Part shown: positions 1 through 9,777 of the stretch, one piece after another | Layout: each line of letters starts with the position of its first letter | Position numbering within the stretch: position 1 is the first letter of the stretch | DNA from: Clostridia bacterium | GTDB taxonomy: Bacteria; Bacillota; Sulfobacillia; SLMV01 | DNA length: 45,124 nucleotides | Direction: 5' to 3' | Assembly (NCBI GenBank): GCA_003551365.1 | Contig: PUMM01000147.1 | Span: 1-45,124, forward strand | The notes under the pieces: model-generated | The model's database searches: none | Told to the model about the DNA's origin: nothing | What the model saw: only the letters and a program-made list of their open reading frames with translations | Program-made: the position numbers and the translations under genes

Positions 1-329
1 CAGTAGCAGGCCGAGCTGGCCGCCTTGACCGATCCCATGCGCAGAAAACGGATCCCGTCTAAGGTGGTTGCGTAATCATCGAGCACATCGTCCACATCCG
101 GATTGAGCGTAAACATGCCGCTGTCACCGCCCACGCGCTCCTCGATCAGTGTTTCCAGCTCTATGAGCGGCCGGACCGGCTCCTCTATGCCCAGCATGGC
201 AGCACGATTGGCATCGGGGTCGGCATCAATGGCATATACTTCGTATCCTTGTTCCGCAAAGGTGCGGGCGAGGCTGGCCGAGAGCGTGGTCTTGCCAGTT
301 CCGCCCTTGCCGGAGATGGCGATTTTCAT
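1..329 (-). CDS. cooC: CooC-type nickel-insertion ATPase (CODH maturation), truncated at window start
   Basis: Manual reverse-strand translation MKIAISGKGGTGKTTLSASLARTFAEQGYEVYAIDADPDANRAAMLGIEEPV...GSVKAASSACYC; deviant Walker A GKGGTGKTT and CxC motif. Alternative start at 341. Not in ORF track because it is open at the edge. Confidence 0.88.
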   Translation of the reverse strand, partial: MKIAISGKGGTGKTTLSASLARTFAEQGYEVYAIDADPDANRAAMLGIEEPVRPLIELETLIEERVGGDSGMFTLNPDVDDVLDDYATTLDGIRFLRMGSVKAASSACY

Positions 330-469
330 TGTGCGTCTCATCCCTTTCCCGTTAGGTTGATCTGCAGACTGATTGTATCGCTTCCCGGTCAAAAATTGCA
401 CGCTGCAGCGGAGGTTTCCCCGCGGAAATCCCCGCCGAATGCGCTCGACGGGCAGGAGTGTGGCGGGAT

Positions 470-486
470 GGGGGGCGAATCCCCCC
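470..486. other. Short GC hairpin GGGGGG-CGAAT-CCCCCC between the divergent cooC and acsA genes
   Basis: Perfect 6-bp inverted repeat read in the sequence. Confidence 0.45.
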
Positions 487-523
487 TCAACCGGAAACGT
501 GACCGATATGATATAGTAATAGT

Positions 524-546
524 GAACACTTGTTCGGGCACGAACA
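524..546. promoter_or_regulatory. Nested dyad, candidate operator: GAACA-CT-TGTTC overlapping TGTTCG-GGCA-CGAACA
   Basis: Two overlapping perfect inverted repeats in the divergent cooC/acsA intergenic region. Confidence 0.5.
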
Positions 547-722
547 TGGTTATATTAGTTGTGCATGACATATAAGAACAGTACGATGCATCGATATCCG
601 TATAAGTGAAGCTGTAGCTGGCTCGAAAGTCAGCAAATGAAGAAGGAATTTGAGATGAAACGTATAAACGTATAAAGTTAGGAGCAGGACGGCGATAGCT
701 TTTGAAATGAGGAGGCCCGCAT

Positions 723-2720
723 ATGCCTAAGTCGAATGATCGTAAGACGACGGACAAGTCGCGAGATCTTGCGACGCAGCACATGATCGATGCAGCGGCG
801 GAAAAGGATTTGAGCCTGGCGTGGGACAGACACGCTGCGCAGTCGCCGCCGTGCCCATTTGGCAGCGCAGGAATGTGCTGCAGTATTTGTGCTATGGGCC
901 CGTGCGGCATCATGAAGGAGGGGAAGAGGGATCGCGGCGTTTGTGGCGCCACCGCAGACACCGTGGTATCCCGCAACTTCGCCCGCATGATAGCCGCCGG
1001 GGCTGCAGCGCACTCGGATCACGGTCGCGAAGTGGCGCAGATGTTCATCCGCACCGCGCGCGGAGAGGTTCCGGGTTACGAGATAAAGGATGAGGAAAAA
1101 CTGCGCCGCGTGGCCGAACTGTTCGAGATAGAAACCGACGATCGCGACAAGAATGAGATAGCGGAGGACGTGGGGAAGGCTGCGCTCGCCCAGTTCGGAC
1201 AGCAGTCCGGAGAACTGGCCTTCATCAAGCGCGCGCCGGAAAAGAGAGTGCAGTTGTGGCGCGAAATGGGTATAGTGCCCCGCGGAGTGGATCGCGAGGT
1301 GGTGGAGATTCTGCACCGCACCCACATGGGTGTGGACCAGGACTACCGCAACATCATGCTGCAGGGTGCGAGAGCATCCCTGGCAGACGGATGGGGCGGC
1401 TCCATGATAGCCACCGAGCTGCAGGACATCATGTTTGAGACGCCCGGACATCCGTGGCCCGATGCCGACCGCATACCGTCGCGGGCCAAGCTGAATCTGG
1501 GCGTGCTGGCGGAAGACCAGGTCAACATAGTCGTACACGGACACGAACCACTCCTTTCCGAGATGGTCGTTGTCGCCTCCCGGGATCCGGAGCTGCTGGA
1601 ACTGGCAGAGGAGGCCGGCGCATCCGGAATCAACGTGTCCGGTATCTGCTGTACGGCCAACGAGATTCTGGTGCGGCACGGAGTGCCGGTTGCCGGTAAC
1701 TTCCTGCAGCAGGAGTTGGCCATAGCCACAGGCGCGGTCGAAATGATGCTGGTGGACGTGCAGTGTATCATGCAGTCGCTGCCGCGCGTGGCGGAGGATT
1801 TCCACACGGAGGTCGTCACCACTACCGAAAAGGCCCGCATACAGGGCGCCACCCCGGCAGAGTTCGATGAGAATGCTCCGCTGGAGTCAGCCCGGGAGCT
1901 GGTGCGCCGCGCCATCGAGAATTATCCTCGTCGGCAGGGCGTCGACATACCCGACATAACCTCCGAGGCCGTCACCGGCTTTTCCCATGAATACATCACC
2001 TACATGCTGGGCGGCAGTTTCCGCGGTTCCTATGCACCGCTCAACAGCAATATTATCGATGGCCGCATCCGCGGAGTGGCCGGGGTCGTCGGCTGCAACA
2101 ACCCCGCAGTCAAGCACGACGAGACGCACGTGGCTCTGGTGGAGGAACTGATAGCCAACGACGTGCTGGTCGTGCAGACGGGCTGCGCCGCCATCGCCTG
2201 TGCCAAGGCCGATCTGCTGCGTCCCGAAGCTGCGATGGAAAAGGCCGGGGATGGTCTGCGCGAGGTGTGTGAGACCGTGGGCATACCACCGGTGCTGCAT
2301 GCCGGTTCCTGCGTGGACAACAGCCGCGTCCTCATCGCCCTGTCCGAGATGGTGAACATCGGACAGCGAGAGGCGAGGTTGTCCCTCGGGGACGATATCA
2401 GTGACCTGCCGGTTGCCGGTGCCGCTCCCGAATGGATGAGCGAGAAGGCCATCGCCATAGGTCAGTACTTCGTCACCTCAGGCGTATTCACGGTGTTCGG
2501 CGTTAACTTCCCGACCACTGGAAGCGAGGAGTTCACCGAGTTCCTGTTTGAGGATTACAAGGACATTCTAGGCGGCAGCTGGGCCTTTGAGGAGTCGCCC
2601 GAGGATATGGCCGCCCGCATGATCGACCACATCGATGAGAAACGCAAGGCCCTGGGTATCGACCGGGCGCGCGAGCGGATTCTCTTCGATATGGAGATGC
2701 GGAGAAAGATCGATACGTGA
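723..2720 (+). CDS. acsA: Anaerobic carbon monoxide dehydrogenase catalytic subunit
   Basis: 665 aa; B-cluster motif CCSICAMGPCGI, C-cluster motifs GICCTANE, VVGCNN, QTGCAAI, HAGSCVD. Confidence 0.97.
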   Translation: MPKSNDRKTTDKSRDLATQHMIDAAAEKDLSLAWDRHAAQSPPCPFGSAGMCCSICAMGPCGIMKEGKRDRGVCGATADTVVSRNFARMIAAGAAAHSDHGREVAQMFIRTARGEVPGYEIKDEEKLRRVAELFEIETDDRDKNEIAEDVGKAALAQFGQQSGELAFIKRAPEKRVQLWREMGIVPRGVDREVVEILHRTHMGVDQDYRNIMLQGARASLADGWGGSMIATELQDIMFETPGHPWPDADRIPSRAKLNLGVLAEDQVNIVVHGHEPLLSEMVVVASRDPELLELAEEAGASGINVSGICCTANEILVRHGVPVAGNFLQQELAIATGAVEMMLVDVQCIMQSLPRVAEDFHTEVVTTTEKARIQGATPAEFDENAPLESARELVRRAIENYPRRQGVDIPDITSEAVTGFSHEYITYMLGGSFRGSYAPLNSNIIDGRIRGVAGVVGCNNPAVKHDETHVALVEELIANDVLVVQTGCAAIACAKADLLRPEAAMEKAGDGLREVCETVGIPPVLHAGSCVDNSRVLIALSEMVNIGQREARLSLGDDISDLPVAGAAPEWMSEKAIAIGQYFVTSGVFTVFGVNFPTTGSEEFTEFLFEDYKDILGGSWAFEESPEDMAARMIDHIDEKRKALGIDRARERILFDMEMRRKIDT

Positions 2721-2763
2721 TGATGCTTCGAGTTGATCGAGTTAACGATAGGGAGGTAGGACC

Positions 2764-4998
2764 ATGTCGAAACTGATCGCCTCAGCGGCCATCAGGGGTG
2801 CTCACGAAGCCAGAAGAAATGCCAAACAGCGGTACGAGGAGGCACTCGAGGAATACGGCGAGGATCAGGTCGTCGAGCTTCCCAATACCGCGTATTTCCT
2901 GCCGGTATTTTACGCCATGACGGGGCAGGAAGTGGAAACAGTTGGGGACATGCGCAAGATCCTGGACCGGGTTGATCAGCTCCTGCCGCCGGAACCGGAT
3001 CAGGACCTGTGGGTCCCCTATCTGGGCCACACCCTCGATGCGGGAATGGCCACGTTGTTCTGTGATGAGGTCGTGGAGAGCCTGAAATATCTGGAGGATC
3101 CTCTCCCGTATCGCACGGAAGAGGACTGTCCGATGGAGGGGGATGACTTCTGGCTCGGCGCCGCGGACGATATCGTATTCCGTAAGCGGGGCCTGGAGTT
3201 CGTCGACGGTACCGCCCCCGGGTTTGCTGCCATCGTCGGATCCGCACCCACCAACGAAATCGCCGTAGAAATCGCCCGCGAGCTGCAGGAGAAGAACCTG
3301 TACGTGTTTTTGATCGGGGAGTCGGACGGGGTCAGCATCGCCGAGCAGCTGCGCGAGGAGGGCGTCCAGATGGGATGGGATACCCGCCTGGTCCCCTTCG
3401 GCAAGGAGAGTAGCTCTGCGGTATTCGCCCTCGGATTTGCCGCCCGCGTGGCCATGGCCTTCGGTGGCGTCAAACCGGGTGATTACAGCCGCATACTGAA
3501 CTACAACAAGAATCGCACCTTCGCGTTCGTGATGGCTCTCGGCGAGGTGCGGGATGAGGAGTACGCGCGGGCCGCCGGGGCCATTAACTTTGGCTTCCCG
3601 GCCATTGCCGATACCGACATTCCCGAGATCCTGCCCACGGGTGTCTGCACGTACGAGCACGTGGTGTCCATGCCGAAGCAGACCGAGAAGGAGAAGATCT
3701 ACGAGGAAATCGTCTCCCGCGCCATTGAGGTCCGGGGACTCAAGGTGGAAGTCAGTGAAGTGCCGGTTCCGGTCTCCTACGGACCGGCCTTCGAGGGTGA
3801 GATCATCCGCAAAGACGACCTGCAGGCGGAATTCGGAGGACAGCGTACGCCGGCCTTTGAGTACCTCCGCATGCGGGAACGCTCCGATGAGGTCACCGAC
3901 GGGGAAGTGGAGCTGATCGGACCGGACATCGACGACCTGGAACCCGGTTCCCGTTTACCTCTCGGCATACTCGTCGAAGTCTACGGGCGGGACATGCAGG
4001 AGGACTTCGAACCGGTCCTCGAGCGAATGATCCACACGTACATCAACCAGGCCTCCGGTGCCTGGCACCAGGGTCAGCGGGATATCAACTGGATGCGCAT
4101 CTCCAAGGATGGTTTCGAAGAGGGGCTGCGCGTCAAGCACTTTGGAGATATTCTGCACGCCCGCCTGCACCAGGATTACGGCGCGGTGGCGGACAAGATC
4201 CAGGTCAAGTTGTTCACAGAGGAGGAGAAGGTGAAAGAGTGGCGCGAGGAGGCGCGCGAGGCCTATCACGCCCGTGACGAGCGCATCCTCGGCATGACTG
4301 ACGAATCGGTCGACACCTTCTACTCCTGCATCCTCTGTCAGAGTTTCGCCCCCGATCATGTCTGCATCATCACTCCAGAGCGTTCCGGGCTATGCGGGGG
4401 ATACTCCTGGTTGGATGCCAAGGCCAACTACCAGATCATCCCCACCGGTCCGAACCAGCCGGTCGAAAAGGGCGAAACCCTGGACGATACCCTGGGTCAG
4501 TGGAGGGGCGTCAACGAGTACCTCGCCGAGGCTTCGCGCGGCAATCTGGAAAGGTTCAGCGCCTACTCCATGATCCACGATCCCATGACGTCGTGCGGCT
4601 GCTTCGAGTGCATCTCCGTGATGCTCCCGCAGACCAATGGCATCATGATCGTGCCGCGGGAATACTCCGAGATGACTCCCTGCGGAATGCGCTTTTCCAC
4701 GCTGGCCGGTCAGATCGGCGGAGGAGTGCAGACGCCCGGATTCGTCGGCCACTCGAAGATGTACATCAGCAGCGACAAGTTCATCAGCGCCGATGGAGGT
4801 TACGAGCGAATCGTCTGGATGCCCAAGATGCTCAAAGATGAGGTGCGCGAACGGCTGAACGAGCGCGCCGCCCAGGATGGCCACGACGACTTCGTCAGCA
4901 TGATTGCTGACGAGGACGTCGGAGAAACGGAGGCGGAAGTCCTGGAGTTCATGCAGGAAGTCGGGCATCCGGCGCTGGAGAAGGATCCAATGATGTAA
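2764..4998 (+). CDS. acsB: Acetyl-CoA synthase (CODH/ACS alpha/beta-type catalytic subunit)
   Basis: 744 aa; A-cluster motifs CILCQSFAPDHVCIITPERSGLCGGYSWLDAKA and CGCFECI. Confidence 0.97.
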   Translation: MSKLIASAAIRGAHEARRNAKQRYEEALEEYGEDQVVELPNTAYFLPVFYAMTGQEVETVGDMRKILDRVDQLLPPEPDQDLWVPYLGHTLDAGMATLFCDEVVESLKYLEDPLPYRTEEDCPMEGDDFWLGAADDIVFRKRGLEFVDGTAPGFAAIVGSAPTNEIAVEIARELQEKNLYVFLIGESDGVSIAEQLREEGVQMGWDTRLVPFGKESSSAVFALGFAARVAMAFGGVKPGDYSRILNYNKNRTFAFVMALGEVRDEEYARAAGAINFGFPAIADTDIPEILPTGVCTYEHVVSMPKQTEKEKIYEEIVSRAIEVRGLKVEVSEVPVPVSYGPAFEGEIIRKDDLQAEFGGQRTPAFEYLRMRERSDEVTDGEVELIGPDIDDLEPGSRLPLGILVEVYGRDMQEDFEPVLERMIHTYINQASGAWHQGQRDINWMRISKDGFEEGLRVKHFGDILHARLHQDYGAVADKIQVKLFTEEEKVKEWREEAREAYHARDERILGMTDESVDTFYSCILCQSFAPDHVCIITPERSGLCGGYSWLDAKANYQIIPTGPNQPVEKGETLDDTLGQWRGVNEYLAEASRGNLERFSAYSMIHDPMTSCGCFECISVMLPQTNGIMIVPREYSEMTPCGMRFSTLAGQIGGGVQTPGFVGHSKMYISSDKFISADGGYERIVWMPKMLKDEVRERLNERAAQDGHDDFVSMIADEDVGETEAEVLEFMQEVGHPALEKDPMM

Positions 4999-5007
4999 TT
5001 GCGTAAA

Positions 5008-5038
5008 GCGCGGGCCCGCCACATACGCGGGCCCGCGC
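5008..5038 (+). other. Intercistronic hairpin between acsB and acsC
   Basis: Perfect 12-bp stem GCGCGGGCCCGC / GCGGGCCCGCGC with 7-nt loop CACATAC; no T-tract. Confidence 0.7.
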
Positions 5039-5080
5039 GGCGCACCGCAGTAATTACCAGACAGTGCGGAGGGATCACAG

Positions 5081-6421
5081 ATGGCATTGACAGCAATGGA
5101 GATCTACGCTCTGCTGCCGCAGACCAACTGCGGGGAATGCGGAACGCCCACCTGCCTGGCGTTCGCCATGCAGCTGGCCAACAAACAGGCCAGCCTGGAC
5201 GACTGTCCGGACGCCTCCGATGAGGCGCGCCAGACGCTGGCCGCGGCGGCCGAACCCCCGATATCGCTGGTTGAAATAGGCAGCGGAGATCGCAAGATGA
5301 AGATCGGCAATGAAACGGTCATGTTCAGGCACGAGGAGACCTTCCACCACCCGTGCGGGCTGTGCGTGTGCATTCCGGATGATGCAGAAGATGCAGAAGA
5401 ACGCATTGAAAAGGCGGGCGAGTTATGGTTTGAGCGGATCGGCGATATGATCGGGGCAGAGCTGGTGGCCATTGAGGATACCAGCGGTGACGCCGATCGC
5501 TTTGCCGGGCTGGTTGCCGCGGTGCTGGAGCAGGGAACGCAGGTTCCCGTCCTGATGTCAGAGGATCCCGGACTGGTCCGCAGCACCTTCGAGACCGTCG
5601 AGAACCTGGCCGATGCACGCCCTCTGGTGTACGGGGCGAACGAGGATAACTGGTCCGATATGGCGGAGGTTGCCGCGGAGTTTGATGTTCCCCTGGGTGT
5701 CAGGGCCGAGGGACTGGATGCTCTCGCCGAGCTTACGCCGCAGATAAAGGACAAGGGAGTGGAGCAGATGGTGTTGGATCCGGGCGGCGAGGATGCGCTC
5801 GAGACCATGCAGATGCTGACACAGATCCGGCGCCAGGCCCTGGAGAACAACTTCCGCCCCCTGGGGTATCCCACGATTGCCTTTGCGCGCAGTGATGATC
5901 CCCGCAAGGCGGCCGTGGATGCCAGCACATATGTCTCCAAGTACGCCGGCGTGGTAGTGATCGAGGGAGAGGAACCCTGGCAGATTCTGCCGCTGGCGAC
6001 GCTGCGTCAGAACCTGTACACCGACCCGCGGGTACCGCCGGCCGTCGAGGCCAAACTGTACGAGATTGGCGAACCGACAGAGGATTCCCCGGTTATCCTC
6101 ACCACCAACTTTGCACTGACCTACTTTACGGTGGTGAATGAGATAGAGGCCAGTCGCGTCTCAGCCTGGGTGGTGGTCGTGGATACAGAGGGACAGTCAG
6201 TGCTGACGGCATACTCCTCTGAGAACCTGAACGCGGAGATTGCGGCGGAGGCGATCAAGGAAGTGGGTCTGGAGGACCTGGTGAATCACCGCGAAGTCAT
6301 CATTCCGGGATACGTCGCAGTGATGAGCGGTGCGTTGGAAGAGGAGAGCGGTTGGAGCGTGACCGTGGGGCCGCGTGAGGCCACCGCCATCCCCACGTAT
6401 CTGCGCCGCAAGGCTTCTTGA
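5081..6421 (+). CDS. acsC: Corrinoid/iron-sulfur protein large (gamma) subunit
   Basis: 446 aa; N-terminal LLPQTNCGECGTPTCLAFAMQLANKQASLDDCP [4Fe-4S] motif. Confidence 0.96.
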   Translation: MALTAMEIYALLPQTNCGECGTPTCLAFAMQLANKQASLDDCPDASDEARQTLAAAAEPPISLVEIGSGDRKMKIGNETVMFRHEETFHHPCGLCVCIPDDAEDAEERIEKAGELWFERIGDMIGAELVAIEDTSGDADRFAGLVAAVLEQGTQVPVLMSEDPGLVRSTFETVENLADARPLVYGANEDNWSDMAEVAAEFDVPLGVRAEGLDALAELTPQIKDKGVEQMVLDPGGEDALETMQMLTQIRRQALENNFRPLGYPTIAFARSDDPRKAAVDASTYVSKYAGVVVIEGEEPWQILPLATLRQNLYTDPRVPPAVEAKLYEIGEPTEDSPVILTTNFALTYFTVVNEIEASRVSAWVVVVDTEGQSVLTAYSSENLNAEIAAEAIKEVGLEDLVNHREVIIPGYVAVMSGALEEESGWSVTVGPREATAIPTYLRRKAS

Positions 6422-6461
6422 AAGAGATCTGCACCGGAGCGATGACGAGGGGTGATTATCT

Positions 6462-7217
6462 GTGGGGGAAACAATAGCCGTTGCCGGAAAGGGCGGCACC
6501 GGAAAGACCACGGTGGCCAGCCTGATCGTAAGCAAACTTCTGGCCGACGGTCTGTCGCCCATCCTCGCCGTTGATGCCGACCCCAATGTCAACCTGAACG
6601 AGTGGCTGGGGGTCGAAATAGTCAACACACTGGGTGATCTGCAGGCCGATATGCTGAAAAACCGCGACAGTATCCCGGCCGGGATGGACAAACGTCGTTA
6701 TCTGCAGTACTACCTGCAGACCTGTCTGTCCGAGGAATCCGGATTTGATCTGGTGGCCATGGGCCGATCAGAGGGCCCCGGCTGCTACTGTTACGTGAAT
6801 GACATCCTCCGCGATTTCCTCGAAGAGCTCACTCCCAACTACCGGTACGTGGTGGTGGATAACGAGGCAGGGATGGAACACATGTCCCGGCGCACGGCGC
6901 GGGATGTGCAGAAATTGTTCATCGTCAGCGACGGCAGTCCGATAGGGATACGGGCCGCCAAGCGCATCAATGAACTACGCGAGTCGCTGGAGATAAATGT
7001 GGAGGAGGCCTACCTCCTGCTCAACCGGGCGACGGACGAGATTGCCGCCGCACTCGAGGACGAGATTGCCGACAGCGGGCTGGAACTGCTTGCGACCATT
7101 CCCATGGATGCCAATCTCACGGAATTCAGTCTGCAGCGCCGACCGCTTCTGGAGCTGGAGGATGATTCTCCCGCCAAGGCGGCAGTGAACAGTGCGCTGG
7201 AGAGGGTCATGGTATGA
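6462..7217 (+). CDS. cooC: CooC/AcsF-type ATPase (ACS/CODH maturation)
   Basis: 251 aa, GTG start; AVAGKGGTGKTTVASL and CYC (CxC) motif. Confidence 0.92.
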   Translation: MGETIAVAGKGGTGKTTVASLIVSKLLADGLSPILAVDADPNVNLNEWLGVEIVNTLGDLQADMLKNRDSIPAGMDKRRYLQYYLQTCLSEESGFDLVAMGRSEGPGCYCYVNDILRDFLEELTPNYRYVVVDNEAGMEHMSRRTARDVQKLFIVSDGSPIGIRAAKRINELRESLEINVEEAYLLLNRATDEIAAALEDEIADSGLELLATIPMDANLTEFSLQRRPLLELEDDSPAKAAVNSALERVMV

Positions 7218-7912
7218 GACTGACGGTTATTTACGGGGAGGGCGCCACCTGGAGTGAACAGATCGTGCGCCATCTGCGCGCGGAAGCGCCGGATGCATGG
7301 CAGATGCAGCTGCAGCCGGCCCCGGAGGGACTGCCGGTGATAGTCGAGGAGCCGGCGCGGCACATTCCGGCAGAAATGCCGCACGGCGACCTGCTGCTGG
7401 TGCTGGCGGAAAATACGCCGGTCGCCCAGCTGGTACCCGAGCTGGCCGAGGCCGCTGATGCGTCTGAGGTCATCGTCCCGGTTGACGACGAGGCGGTTTT
7501 GCCCCTGGGGCTGCAGAAGCAGATTCGGAACAGCCTGCAGTCGGCAGATGCCGAGGTCGTCTTCCCTACGCCGTTCTGTAGTCTGACAGAACATCACGGG
7601 CGCGGCCCGCATATCAGAGAGTTTGCCGGGAGGTTTGGCCAACCGCGGCTCGCGGCCGTGTCGGATGAAAATGAACAGATCAGAGAGTTCAGCGTCCTGC
7701 GGTGTGCCCCCTGTGGGAATACCGCCCACGTGGCCCGGCAGGTGCGTGGTCTCGACCCCGCGAAGGCAGAGGAACGAGGCCCACTGGTGCACCAGTTTTA
7801 CCCCTGTCTGGCCTCGCACGATTTGATCTATCAGTCCGCCCTCATTACCAGGGGTGCCCTGCGGGCGGCAATTCGACGTCATAATAGCGAAATGAAGGAG
7901 GGACGGACGTGA
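7214..7912 (+). CDS. DUF166 family protein
   Basis: 232 aa; DUF166-like motifs VFPTPFCSL, LRCAPCGNT, HQFYPCLAS recognised by memory; 4-nt overlaps with cooC and acsD. Confidence 0.75.
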   Translation: MRLTVIYGEGATWSEQIVRHLRAEAPDAWQMQLQPAPEGLPVIVEEPARHIPAEMPHGDLLLVLAENTPVAQLVPELAEAADASEVIVPVDDEAVLPLGLQKQIRNSLQSADAEVVFPTPFCSLTEHHGRGPHIREFAGRFGQPRLAAVSDENEQIREFSVLRCAPCGNTAHVARQVRGLDPAKAEERGPLVHQFYPCLASHDLIYQSALITRGALRAAIRRHNSEMKEGRT

Positions 7913-8856
7913 GTGTGACCCCAGTGAAGAAGAAATGGAGTCATCAGATAAAGGAAGTCACCATAGGTGCGGAGGACGAGGCGATTACGGTTGGAGGCGA
8001 AACAACGCTTCCATTTTTGCACGACGAAGGAGAGATGCCCAACCCGCCCCGCATAGCCCTTGATGTGTTTGACGCGGTTCCCGATACCTGGACCGAGGAT
8101 CTGATCGAGGCATGTGGCGACGAGATCCACGACCCGGTGGAGTGGGCGCAGAAGGGCGTCGAGGAGTGGGGAGTGGAGATGATCTCCTTCAACCTGACGC
8201 AGCACGCCCGGGAGGAAGATCCGGTATCGCCGGAGGCGTGTGGCGAGCTGGCGGAAAAGATCGCCGATACGGTCGGCGTTCCCATGCTGGTGTGGGGCGC
8301 GGGAGAGGATGAGCCCGATAGAAAGGTCTATCCCGTAGTCAGCCAGGCTCTGGCCGGACGCCGCTGTTTGATGGGCAGCGCCTCGGAGGATAGCTATAAG
8401 ACCCTCACCGCCACCTGTATTGCAGACGGGCACAACATCATCGGAGAATCTCCCATCGACATCAACATATGCAAGCAGGTAAATATCCTGGTCACGGATA
8501 TGGGAATGCCGGAAGACCGCATCGTCATATTCCCGACCAACGGGGCGCTGGGCTACGGTCTGGAGTACGCTTACTCCATTCTGGAGCGCACCCGGGTGGC
8601 TGCCCTCGGCGGCGACCGAATGATGGCCATGCCCGTAGTCATTCGCGCCGGCACCGAATCGCAGCGGGCCAAAGAGGTCAAGGCTCCGCAGGATGAGTTC
8701 CCCGCATGGGGTTCCCGGGGCGATAGGGGCATAGTCTGGGAGGCGACCACCGCCACCTCTTACCTGCAGGCCGGGGCGGACATTGTGACCATGAATCACC
8801 CGGAGGCCATCCGGCTGATTCGCGAGTACATCGATACCTTCATGAATAATGAGTGA
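7909..8856 (+). CDS. acsD: Corrinoid/iron-sulfur protein small (beta) subunit
   Basis: 315 aa, GTG start; WSHQIKEVTIGA..., typical CFeSP small-subunit TIM barrel sequence. Confidence 0.95.
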   Translation: MSVTPVKKKWSHQIKEVTIGAEDEAITVGGETTLPFLHDEGEMPNPPRIALDVFDAVPDTWTEDLIEACGDEIHDPVEWAQKGVEEWGVEMISFNLTQHAREEDPVSPEACGELAEKIADTVGVPMLVWGAGEDEPDRKVYPVVSQALAGRRCLMGSASEDSYKTLTATCIADGHNIIGESPIDINICKQVNILVTDMGMPEDRIVIFPTNGALGYGLEYAYSILERTRVAALGGDRMMAMPVVIRAGTESQRAKEVKAPQDEFPAWGSRGDRGIVWEATTATSYLQAGADIVTMNHPEAIRLIREYIDTFMNNE

Positions 8857-8873
8857 TGAAAGGGAGGTCCCCC

Positions 8874-9680
8874 ATGATCATTGTGGGTGAAAGACTCAAC
8901 GGTCAGTTTGACGATGTCGGAAGGGCAATTCAGGATCGGGACCCGCGGGTCCTGCACGAGCTGGCGCAGAAACAGGTGGACGCAGGCGCCGATTATCTCG
9001 ACGTGAGCGTGGGCACGGCCGTGGCATCCCGTGACAAGGCCGACGCCATGGCGTGGATGGTCGAGGCCATTCAGGAAGCCACCGATTGCCCGCTGGCAAT
9101 TGACAGTCCGGTGGAGGCGGTCATGCAGGCCGGACTGGAGAAGGCGGAAAATCCGCCCATGATAAATTCCTCCAGCGCCGAGCCGGAGAAGTTGAAAAAG
9201 TACATTGAGATGGCCCAGGAGCACGATGCCGCGCTGGTGGCGTTGACTACCGACAAGGACGGGGTGCCGAACGACATCGCCAAGCGCACCGAACTGGCCG
9301 GCAACATCGTCATGGCCGCCATGGAGGCGGGTTTACCCTTCGATGATCTGTACATCGATCTCGTGGCGCTCCCGGTCAGCGCGACGCAGCAGCAGCCGGG
9401 CATCATGATCGAGGCACTGCGCCAGCTGCAGGGCATAGCCGATCCGTCGCCTCATTTCATCGTGGGCCTGAGCAATGTATCGCAGAGTGCCGCAAAGCGC
9501 AGCCTGATCAACCGGACTTATCTGGTCATGTGCATGGCCAATGGACTGGATGCGGCAATAATGGATCCGCTGGACGATGAGTTGATGGATGCGATGATTA
9601 CGGCGGAGCTGCTGCTGAATCAGCAGATCTACAGCGATTCCTTCCTCTCCGCCTATCGCTCCAGCAAGAGGAGATCCTGA
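8874..9680 (+). CDS. acsE: 5-methyltetrahydrofolate:corrinoid/Fe-S protein methyltransferase
   Basis: MIIVGERLNG N-terminus, pterin-binding family; preceded by GGGAGG. ORF track begins at 8853. Confidence 0.95.
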   Translation: MIIVGERLNGQFDDVGRAIQDRDPRVLHELAQKQVDAGADYLDVSVGTAVASRDKADAMAWMVEAIQEATDCPLAIDSPVEAVMQAGLEKAENPPMINSSSAEPEKLKKYIEMAQEHDAALVALTTDKDGVPNDIAKRTELAGNIVMAAMEAGLPFDDLYIDLVALPVSATQQQPGIMIEALRQLQGIADPSPHFIVGLSNVSQSAAKRSLINRTYLVMCMANGLDAAIMDPLDDELMDAMITAELLLNQQIYSDSFLSAYRSSKRRS

Positions 9681-9777
9681 AACCGGGCCGGATGAGGGAC
9701 AGGACTCTGGCCAAAGTTGCAGAGCAAACCCGGGCAGCCAGCTGTGCGCAAGATGCCGTGCGAGAGGAGTCCTAGCG

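Noticed and set aside
524-535. Possible Gram-positive LexA/SOS box (GAAC-N4-GTTC)
   Set aside because: Core matches but spacer does not fit well and the flanking genes are not SOS genes; it is better described as part of a nested dyad.
103-575. Plus-strand ORFs 103-360 and 249-575
   Set aside because: Antisense to, or just upstream of, the truncated cooC gene; Ser/Arg-rich, no domain.
678-1805. 375-aa minus-strand ORF opposite acsA
   Set aside because: Shadow of the clearly recognised CODH gene.
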